DNA from: B3-G11 sp039714175 | Lineage (GTDB): Bacteria; Actinomycetota; Acidimicrobiia; Spongiisociales; UBA5794 | DNA length: 7,259 bases | Direction: 5' to 3' | Assembly: GCA_039714175.1 (NCBI GenBank) | Contig: JBDLJV010000115.1 | Span: forward strand, 1 to 7,259 | Shown: positions 1 to 5,767 of the stretch, piece after piece | Numbering within the stretch: the first letter of the stretch is position 1 | Layout of the letters: each line of letters opens with the position of its first letter | Notes under the pieces: generated by a model | Database searches by the model: none | What the model saw: the letters and a program-made list of their open reading frames with translations, nothing else | Told to the model about the DNA's origin: nothing | Position numbers and translations under genes: made by a program

Positions 1-3
1 ACA

Positions 4-1635
4 TCAGGTGTTCAGGATCCTGATCTCTGGGTCATCGAGTAACGAGAAGGCTCTGTGGCTCGCAATCCAGAGGGCGTAGTCCCTGTCCACGGTCTCCCCA
101 ACGACACCGTGACGATCGAAAATGATGAAACGCTCGAACACGCGTGTGAAGGTTGCGTCGTGCGTGATCGCCAACAATGTGGCCTCCAACTCCATCAACG
201 CCTCCTCGATGATCAGGATCGACTCGAGATCAAGGTTGTCCGTCGGCTCGTCCAACAGCAGGACGTTCGGGTCGTCCCGTTCCAAAATCAGCAACTGCAC
301 CCTGGCCTTCTGACCACCGGAGAGCTGGCGGAGCCTGTGCTTCGTGTGATCGGCAAGCCCATACCGGCCAAGTGCCGACTTCGCTGCTTGTTCATTCGGG
401 AAATGCGGGCGCACGACGTCCAACAACGGCAGAGCCGGATCGTCGATGACGTTGGTCTGGGAGAAATATCCAGTTCGGGCTGTTGGGCCGAATCGAATAG
501 TGTCATCCTCCGATGGGTTCGCCCCGACGATCTTCTTGAGGAAGGTCGTCTTCCCCACACCGTTCTCGCCCAGGAGGGCAACTCGATCCTCGTTGTAGAT
601 CTTCACCGAGAACGGCGCCACGAGATCCTCCACCTCGAACTCGGTGAAACGAATGGCCTCGTTGCCCGTGCGGGATCCACGGAACTTGGTCGTAATCTCT
701 CGTTCCGGCGGTGGTAGCTGTGGAGGTCCGGCTGCCACAAAACGTTCCCAACGGCTCTGCGCCGCATCAGCCCTGTTCGCGAGCGCTTCGCTGGCTCCCG
801 CACGTTGCTTGAGCAGCTTGAAGTAGCGGTACAGACGTCGCTCCTCTGCCTTCCATGCATCCAGATCCTTGGCAAGCTTCGCTATGCGCTTGCGCCGTTC
901 GGCTGGGAATGTGGCGTACGTTCCACCGTGCGTCCAGACGTCGTTGTGCTCGAGGGCGACCATCCGATCTACAGCCTGTGTCAGGAGCTTCCGATCGTGT
1001 GATACGAGCAAGATCGTCTTGCCTGAATTGCGTAATTCACTGCCGAGCCAGGCCTTCGAGAAGAGATCAAGGAAGTTGTCCGGCTCATCGAGGATGAGCG
1101 TTTGAACGGTTGACAGGAGGTAGGCCCGGAGAATGATCGACTTGCGCTCCCCGCCTGATAGCTCAGCCAGTTTCCTGTCGGATGCGTCGGTGAGCCCCTG
1201 TCGCAGTACAGCGCGCGTCACCTGGTCCCAACGTGCTTCCGCCTCGTATCCGCCGAGCGACTGCCACAACTCGAGCTCGTGCGCCAGCGCGATTCCGTCG
1301 CCCTCCCCCACCGCTGTGTACAGCTCCTGGAGACGACCGTGGACAGGCCGAAGCTCAGCCGGAAGGGACAAGGCGAGCGCGTCGAGCACCGTTGCAGAGG
1401 TGAGATCGTCGAAACCCGGATTCTGACGCATGTACGCGATCTCGGTGTCGGATCGGATGTGACCCTCGGCCACACGCTTGTGACCGGCGATCAGCTCGAG
1501 CATGGTCGTCTTTCCGACGCCATTGGGACCTACCAAAGCCGTCACTGACCCTGTTGGGACGCGAAACGACGCGTTCTCTATGGGAGTCGTGCCGTCCGGA
1601 TAGGAGTACGACACAGACTGGATTTCGATCGCCAT
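4..1635 (-). CDS. ABC-F family ATP-binding protein (two ATPase domains, no membrane domain)
   Basis: The protein has 543 residues and two ABC ATPase domains in tandem with no membrane segment, the layout of ABC-F proteins. These are cytosolic, act on the ribosome (translation factors or antibiotic-resistance proteins) and are not transporters. Domain 1 has Walker A GPNGVGKT (36-43), signature LSGGE (159-163), Walker B ILDEPDNFLD (181-190) and switch SHD (212-214). A charged helical linker at about 243-325 sits where ABC-F proteins carry the tRNA-contacting linker. Domain 2 has Walker A GENGVGKT (356-363), LSGGQ (438-442), Walker B LLDEPTDNLDL (460-470) and THD (491-493). All catalytic motifs look intact. 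The ATG at 1635 is chosen because GGGGAG lies 5 bases upstream and family homology starts there; an in-frame upstream start at 1749 would run through the hairpin of the next gene. The subfamily (EttA, Uup or resistance type) cannot be told from motifs. It appears to be a single-gene unit with no drug-related neighbour. Confidence 0.95.
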   Translation of the reverse strand: MAIEIQSVSYSYPDGTTPIENASFRVPTGSVTALVGPNGVGKTTMLELIAGHKRVAEGHIRSDTEIAYMRQNPGFDDLTSATVLDALALSLPAELRPVHGRLQELYTAVGEGDGIALAHELELWQSLGGYEAEARWDQVTRAVLRQGLTDASDRKLAELSGGERKSIILRAYLLSTVQTLILDEPDNFLDLFSKAWLGSELRNSGKTILLVSHDRKLLTQAVDRMVALEHNDVWTHGGTYATFPAERRKRIAKLAKDLDAWKAEERRLYRYFKLLKQRAGASEALANRADAAQSRWERFVAAGPPQLPPPEREITTKFRGSRTGNEAIRFTEFEVEDLVAPFSVKIYNEDRVALLGENGVGKTTFLKKIVGANPSEDDTIRFGPTARTGYFSQTNVIDDPALPLLDVVRPHFPNEQAAKSALGRYGLADHTKHRLRQLSGGQKARVQLLILERDDPNVLLLDEPTDNLDLESILIIEEALMELEATLLAITHDATFTRVFERFIIFDRHGVVGETVDRDYALWIASHRAFSLLDDPEIRILNT

Positions 1636-1721
1636 CTCGGCTCCCCGGGGATGCGTGAGCCATGGAAAGATACGCCGTACGTGATCCCAGCGCGCCACTC
1701 CCCTCCCCTGTGGACGCGACA

Positions 1722-1747
1722 GGAGGGCTGGCCGAAGCCAGCCCTCC
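1722..1747 (-). terminator. Perfect 11-bp GC-rich hairpin downstream of the YeeE-family gene
   Basis: The arms GGAGGGCTGGC (1722-1732) and GCCAGCCCTCC (1737-1747) are exact reverse complements around a CGAA loop. The hairpin lies 18 bases past the stop of the YeeE-family gene, on the transcribed side, and before the start of the ABC-F gene. No T-tract follows on the minus strand, so it would be a tract-less terminator of the kind often proposed for actinobacteria, or an mRNA 3'-end stabiliser. The stem is essentially symmetric, so strand is assigned from the gene context. That it terminates transcription is inferred. Confidence 0.7.
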
Positions 1748-1765
1748 ATGCCCCTGGAGACCTGA

Positions 1766-3343
1766 TCAGTTCAGATCGTGCGATCCGGGTACCGCCGCAG
1801 GAGCGGAGACACCATGGATCATGCCGTCCTCGGCACGTGCGTCGATCGTCAGTTCGAGATCTTCGGTGTTGAGCGTGCGCAGTTCACGGCGACTCACGCC
1901 GACACGCTTGGCGCCAACACGAATCAGCCACAGCAGGAACACGACCAGAAGCAGCGTCCACACGAGGTAGACGATCTTCTGTGTTCCGACTGAGTTCGGT
2001 GCGATCAGCTCGTACCACTTGTACTGCTCGATGATCACGGTGTTCTCGAGGAACGACTTGTGACCGTCAAGGAACAGCGTGTACGGGAGGTAACCGATGG
2101 CGAACCCGATGAAGCCGACGAGCGTATTGAGATAGCCCATGCCTATGCGCATGTACGAGCGGATCTCACAACCGATCAGCATCACAGCACCAAGTCCGAG
2201 GAGCAGTCCACCAACGATGGATCCTGCCGTGAACTGGTACTTCAACGAGCCTTCAAAGCCCGGGGCTGCGCCCATGTTCCAACCGAACCAGATGAATCCG
2301 GCGGTCAGCACCCACGAAGCCGCAAGGCCGATGATCGGCAGGTAGCCGCGCATGAGAGTACGCGTGATTCGTGGGATTCCCATCCTTGCGTACTTCGAGT
2401 CGTTCTTGGTCATCGAGCCCGAGACTTCGAGGCTCACGAGGGCACACTCGGTGCCGAATCCGGACTTCGCCATGGCGATACCGCCGATGGTCCCAGCAGC
2501 CAACGTGCCGATGACATAGAGCCAACTCTTCGCCGCAACCGACTTACTGAAGGCGACCATCTCTCCGTCCTTGAGCGACTGGAGCGCCTCAGGGTTGAAG
2601 AGGCCGCCGATGAGAGCGACAAGGATCAGAGCGATCGAGAACGATGCGCCCACCCAGTACCAAGGATTGCGATACCACTTGTACTCGGAGTCGTAGGCCG
2701 GGCACTCACCCGAATCGGTCGACTCGCAATAGCTCTTTGTCTCCTGATGCTTGAAGTACTGGCCGATGCCGAGCTTCGTCATGATCAGGAAGGAAACCGC
2801 ACCACCGATCGCCATGAAGACAACCGTGAATGTCGAGTGGATGCTCATCATCGGGATTCCGCCGAGAAGGTGGTTGAGGGTGCAACCGCCAGCGAGCCGT
2901 GTTCCGTAGGAGAACACCATGCCGCCGACAAACGAGACACCAAGCACGCGCAGCGGGTACTTGACCCACGAACGGTGCTCGCGCTCCGCGATCACGACGA
3001 TGAGACCGCCGATTGCCATACCAACGATCGGCCAGCCGATTCCCGGTACGAACGCGCCTCCAGAAGCGACGCCGTCGACGTAGCTTCCATAGAGCTCGGT
3101 TTGAAACCCGAAGAGACTGTTGATGCCGACCTCGAGACCACGGAACATTTTCCCGAGATCAGTTGTAACGGTGATCGGTTTGAGGACTGCGTCCCCACCG
3201 GCCATCGCCTTGTCCAGCCACAAGGTCGCCATGTATATGATCTGAGCAAGACCGAATACCAGTCCCGCAAAGAGGAAGGACCACTGACGCTTGGTCAGCC
3301 GATCCCAGAATGACGACTGTGGTTTTGTGAGCGTGTTTGCCAC
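1766..3343 (-). CDS. YeeE/YedE-family (Sulf_transp) membrane transporter, long form
   Basis: This 525-residue polytopic membrane protein resembles the YeeE/YedE family, whose studied members take up thiosulfate (TsuA) or are linked to selenium metabolism. About ten hydrophobic segments are visible, near 21-43, 100-119, 131-151, 171-190, 229-249, 273-293, 334-355, 373-392, 404-422 and 457-476. Three cysteines sit in glycine-rich membrane motifs: C154 (AGGCTLNH), C300 (GTECALVS) and C392 (IGCEIRSYMRIGMGYLN). This matches the three substrate-relaying cysteines known for TsuA. Typical TsuA-type proteins are about 330-400 residues, so this one is long; the extra length includes a hydrophilic loop at about 200-228 with a second cysteine pair (C206, C214). 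The motif YKWY occurs twice (221-224 and 441-444). GTG at 3343 is chosen because AAAGGAG lies 8 bases upstream; a TTG at 3394 has no such site. No TusA/YeeD sulfur-carrier gene is next to it. Substrate is likely thiosulfate or another small sulfur or selenium species, not proven. Confidence 0.88.
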   Translation of the reverse strand: MANTLTKPQSSFWDRLTKRQWSFLFAGLVFGLAQIIYMATLWLDKAMAGGDAVLKPITVTTDLGKMFRGLEVGINSLFGFQTELYGSYVDGVASGGAFVPGIGWPIVGMAIGGLIVVIAEREHRSWVKYPLRVLGVSFVGGMVFSYGTRLAGGCTLNHLLGGIPMMSIHSTFTVVFMAIGGAVSFLIMTKLGIGQYFKHQETKSYCESTDSGECPAYDSEYKWYRNPWYWVGASFSIALILVALIGGLFNPEALQSLKDGEMVAFSKSVAAKSWLYVIGTLAAGTIGGIAMAKSGFGTECALVSLEVSGSMTKNDSKYARMGIPRITRTLMRGYLPIIGLAASWVLTAGFIWFGWNMGAAPGFEGSLKYQFTAGSIVGGLLLGLGAVMLIGCEIRSYMRIGMGYLNTLVGFIGFAIGYLPYTLFLDGHKSFLENTVIIEQYKWYELIAPNSVGTQKIVYLVWTLLLVVFLLWLIRVGAKRVGVSRRELRTLNTEDLELTIDARAEDGMIHGVSAPAAVPGSHDLN

Positions 3344-3442
3344 AGTGCAGGCTCCTTTCGAACCAATTCCTGACCACGACGGTATGTGATGCAAGTCAAT
3401 CGAGTTCTATGCTTGATATGCATGGAGGTATGAAGGAACCGC
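3344..3442. promoter_or_regulatory. Divergent control region between the transporter and LysR genes, with a T-N11-A dyad
   Basis: These 99 bases must hold the promoters of both divergent genes. At 3409-3423 lies the interrupted palindrome ATGC-TTGATAT-GCAT, whose inner part TGC-N7-GCA fits the T-N11-A LysR-box rule. Its centre is about 73 bases before the transporter start codon and 27 bases before the LysR start codon. This suits activation of the transporter and autoregulation of the regulator. On the minus strand TTGACT (3399-3394) could be a -35 element, but no good -10 follows at 16-18 bases, as is common at activator-dependent promoters. Binding is inferred from sequence and layout only; short dyads arise by chance. 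Confidence 0.5.
3352..3358 (-). promoter_or_regulatory. Ribosome binding site deciding the GTG start of the YeeE-family gene
   Basis: Read on the minus strand this is AAAGGAG, a near-perfect anti-16S match, 8 bases before the GTG at 3343-3341. It is the strongest Shine-Dalgarno site in the window. It rules in the GTG over the in-frame TTG 17 codons upstream. Confidence 0.85.
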
Positions 3443-4330
3443 ATGGGACTGTCCGACAGCACAACCGAATTCCTCGCCGAGCAGACGTCCGTGCGCGAGA
3501 AACCGCGGATATCCACCAGAAACCTGCGCGTCTTCGTTGCGTGTTACGAATCGGGCTCCGTCACTGACGCGGCCGACTCACTCTTCATCTCCCAGTCAGC
3601 CGCAAGCAGGTCATTGTCTTCGTTCGAACAGAAACTCGACACCACGCTGTTCGACCGCACGGCGCACGGGCTCCAACCCACCGAGGCGGCCGATGAGATC
3701 TTCGATGCTTGCTCAAAAGCCCTTGAGGCGCTCGACGAGGCGATCGCGCACATCGTCAACCGCCGGGAACAGCGAGTCCTCAACGTCGGAGTGGTCCACG
3801 ATCTCCTGACCCTCACCGCTCCGGTGGTGCGTGACTTCGCCCACGATCATTCCATGGGACATTTGGCACTGCACGATGCGAACACTCTCGTGAATCAGGT
3901 ACGTGTAGGCACGATCGACCTGGCCCTGATCGCGTCGCTGCGCGAACAACTCCCTGCCGATCTTGTCGCAACACCCATGAGGTCGATGCAGTTCGCTCTG
4001 TTCCGACCGGCGGAGGGGTACCGCGCCGATATCGTCGCCCTCCCTCCGGAGGGAACATGGGAACGCGCCACCTTCCGGGCCCTGCTCGGAGACCTGCATC
4101 CGGGCCCATCCTTCGAAGCAGCCGGCGGAGCAACGACCAAGCGGCTTGTACGCGAGGGATTCTCAGCGTATCTCCCATTGTGCTGCGGTGAGGACCTCGA
4201 AGACGTACAGATCGTGGAACCCATCTTCGACATCCAGGTCTACGCGATCACCCGAGATGCGCTCTCGAACAACCCGGATGCTGATCGATTCGCGCAGATC
4301 TTCTCCGCGACGATCGATCACGAAACCTGA
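3443..4330 (+). CDS. LysR-type transcriptional regulator
   Basis: The 295-residue protein is of usual LysR length. A winged helix-turn-helix spans about 24-84, with the core TDAADSLFISQSAASRSLSS (41-60) and the following FEQKLDTTLFDRTAHGLQPTE stretch typical of the family. A linker helix follows (about 85-108), then a periplasmic-binding-like effector domain from about 112 to 290 (NVGVVHDLLTL... to the C terminus). About 22 residues precede the usual family start; the ATG at 3443 is kept because AAGGA lies 5 bases upstream. It is transcribed divergently from the YeeE-family transporter, the classic arrangement of a LysR regulator and its target, so the likely effector is a sulfur metabolite or the transporter's substrate. 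It ends 10 bp from the convergent OFA transporter gene, which could be a second target. The ligand cannot be read from sequence. Confidence 0.93.
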   Translation: MGLSDSTTEFLAEQTSVREKPRISTRNLRVFVACYESGSVTDAADSLFISQSAASRSLSSFEQKLDTTLFDRTAHGLQPTEAADEIFDACSKALEALDEAIAHIVNRREQRVLNVGVVHDLLTLTAPVVRDFAHDHSMGHLALHDANTLVNQVRVGTIDLALIASLREQLPADLVATPMRSMQFALFRPAEGYRADIVALPPEGTWERATFRALLGDLHPGPSFEAAGGATTKRLVREGFSAYLPLCCGEDLEDVQIVEPIFDIQVYAITRDALSNNPDADRFAQIFSATIDHET

Positions 4331-4340
4331 TCAGCTTTCC

Positions 4341-5639
4341 TCAGTGGTCGGCGAGATGTGCGTTGTGGATGAATCGCTTCGGCGTGAACGGCTCCATTGC
4401 TTCATCATGATGCGGAGGGAACACGAAGGCCGCCGCAACGGCGCCAAGGGCGCAAGCTCCTGCACAGATGGCGAAAGCAAGCGGGAAGTTGTCCATATCC
4501 CCGAGCATGCCTCCCAGGATCGGGAAGACGATCCCGCCGGCACCGTATGCCAGGAACACCCACGGGTAGTTCTGTCCGACCGATGTGTTGCCGAACTCGT
4601 CGGCCGTAAGCGCAGGGAACAGGGCGAAGTTTCCGCCGAAGTTGAATCCGATGAGGGTTGCTGCGACATACAGCATGTACTCATTGGAAGCCATCGGCAC
4701 GAACATTGCAAGGAACACCGCCTGGGTTGCCGTCATCGTGATCACTGACCGCTTTCGTCCGAGCAAGTCGCTCAGCGTACCCCACACGATCCGACCCAAT
4801 CCGTTGGCAAGCGAGAAGAATACGGCCATAGCGGTACCAGCGATAGCGCTTGCCTCGATCTCCGATACCCCGGCTCCGACCAGAGCTTCCACCGGGTATA
4901 GCTTCATGAGTCCGATGGACATCAGGCCGGCCCCTGCGCTCACAGCGAAGGTCAACGAGATGAGGTGGAACTGAGGAGTTCGAAGCATCTCGCGAGGGGT
5001 GAAATCCTCCCCCCCGCTGCCAGCCGACTCCGATGGAGCGAACCCGGCAGGCAGCCAGCCGTCTGCTGGCATACGCATCCAGATCGAACCGATGAGCACG
5101 ATCACCCCGAACGCCACTCCGTAGCTGAAGAATGTCGTGCCCAGACCGTAATCGGAAATGAGCCCTCCCCAGGAACCAGCGATCTTGATCCACGCCAGTG
5201 CACCGAAGCCAAATCCTGCCACAGCCAGGCCCGTGATCATGCCCTTGCGATCAGGGAACCAGCGCATGCCGACGGCAATGGGAACAACATAGGCAAGCCC
5301 GATGCCGGCACCACCGATGAGACCAACACCGATGAGCACCGTCCAGAAGTCGGTTCCGCCCCCGATCGCTGCGACCATGTATCCGATTCCCAGTGTCAAA
5401 CCACCAGATATGGCCATGGTGCGAGGGCCGACTTTGGCTAGCACCCTGCCTGCGAACACCATTACAGCTGCGAACGTACCAAGACCGACTGCGAAGACGA
5501 TCTGGGTCTGCGTCTTGGTCCATCCTGCATCCGTGAGCGCCGGAGTGAATACCGACCAGGCGTAAATTGCCCCCAGACACAGCTGTATGAGCACGGCACC
5601 GACCACCACGAAACCTCGGCGACTTGACTCTTCGGACAT
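4341..5639 (-). CDS. OFA-type major facilitator superfamily transporter
   Basis: This 432-residue inner-membrane carrier has about twelve hydrophobic segments. The N-terminal LCLGAIYAWSVF (20-31) and the stretch VVPIAVGMRWFPDRKGMITG (118-137) are hallmarks of the oxalate/formate antiporter (OFA) family. Motif A-like loops occur at 64-75 (GRVLAKVGPR...) and 282-297 (GRIVWGTLSDLLGRKR). The central cytoplasmic loop is about 187-225. In segment 11 the position of the oxalate-binding lysine of OxlT is a tyrosine (Y365, in FLAYGAGG), while an arginine (R283) is kept in segment 8. The substrate is therefore probably an organic anion other than oxalate, such as a monocarboxylate; this is inference. 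Three in-frame ATGs compete: 5672, 5669 and 5639. The last is preferred because GGAGA lies 7 bases upstream, it gives the usual family N terminus, and a TATAAT overlaps the first ATG. An AAGGA 7 bases before 5669 keeps that start possible. The gene follows the DUF3179 lipoprotein gene in the same direction. Confidence 0.92.
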   Translation of the reverse strand: MSEESSRRGFVVVGAVLIQLCLGAIYAWSVFTPALTDAGWTKTQTQIVFAVGLGTFAAVMVFAGRVLAKVGPRTMAISGGLTLGIGYMVAAIGGGTDFWTVLIGVGLIGGAGIGLAYVVPIAVGMRWFPDRKGMITGLAVAGFGFGALAWIKIAGSWGGLISDYGLGTTFFSYGVAFGVIVLIGSIWMRMPADGWLPAGFAPSESAGSGGEDFTPREMLRTPQFHLISLTFAVSAGAGLMSIGLMKLYPVEALVGAGVSEIEASAIAGTAMAVFFSLANGLGRIVWGTLSDLLGRKRSVITMTATQAVFLAMFVPMASNEYMLYVAATLIGFNFGGNFALFPALTADEFGNTSVGQNYPWVFLAYGAGGIVFPILGGMLGDMDNFPLAFAICAGACALGAVAAAFVFPPHHDEAMEPFTPKRFIHNAHLADH

Positions 5640-5767
5640 GGCGCATTCTCCATTCTCGGGATACGCCATCATTATATCCTTAGTTTGTCACTCAGGATTT
5701 CTTTCTTCGGCTTCTGGTTGTCGCTTTCCGTTTCCGATGCTCGGCTCTTACCGATAACCAACAGCCG
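5640..5767 (-). other. 128-bp gap between the lipoprotein gene and the OFA transporter gene
   Basis: No convincing terminator hairpin is visible: only short weak dyads such as CCGA-TGC-TCGG occur, with no T-tract. Transcription could thus read through from the lipoprotein gene. The minus strand of this gap is rich in A and G and contains a 29-codon frame starting with TTG at 5761 and stopping at 5672, which I do not call as a gene. Confidence 0.4.
5671..5676 (-). promoter_or_regulatory. TATAAT-like -10 element before the OFA transporter
   Basis: The minus strand reads TATAAT exactly, overlapping the first candidate ATG of the transporter. A transcript starting about 7 bases downstream would begin near 5664 and leave a leader of about 25 bases holding the GGAGA site before the ATG at 5639. 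No recognisable -35 hexamer sits 16-18 bases upstream (a TGACAA is too close), so promoter activity is uncertain. The same bases can be read simply as the spacer after an AAGGA ribosome site (5681-5677) serving the ATG at 5669. Confidence 0.35.

Noticed and set aside
55..717. Plus-strand open frame of 220 codons opposite the ABC-F gene
   Set aside because: It is antisense to the second ATPase domain; its product has no fold-like pattern.
1667..1672. TATCTT on the minus strand as a -10 element of the ABC-F gene
   Set aside because: It matches only four of six consensus bases and has no -35 partner at the right distance.
1636..1749. N-terminal extension of the ABC-F protein to an ATG at 1749
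   Set aside because: It would translate the hairpin and an Arg/Pro-rich stretch with no family homology; the ATG at 1635 has a good ribosome site.
2060..3313. Plus-strand open frame of 417 codons opposite the YeeE-family gene
   Set aside because: Its product is extremely charged with no recognisable domain, no ribosome site was evident, and it lies entirely antisense to a clear membrane-protein gene. Long antisense frames are expected in GC-rich coding DNA.
3344..3394. TTG start at 3394 for the YeeE-family gene
   Set aside because: It has no ribosome site, and the GTG at 3343 has AAAGGAG at ideal spacing.
4331..4340. Terminator between the convergent LysR and OFA genes
   Set aside because: Only 10 bases separate the stops; the sole dyad nearby is the short CTGATCAG at 4327-4334, too small to call a terminator.
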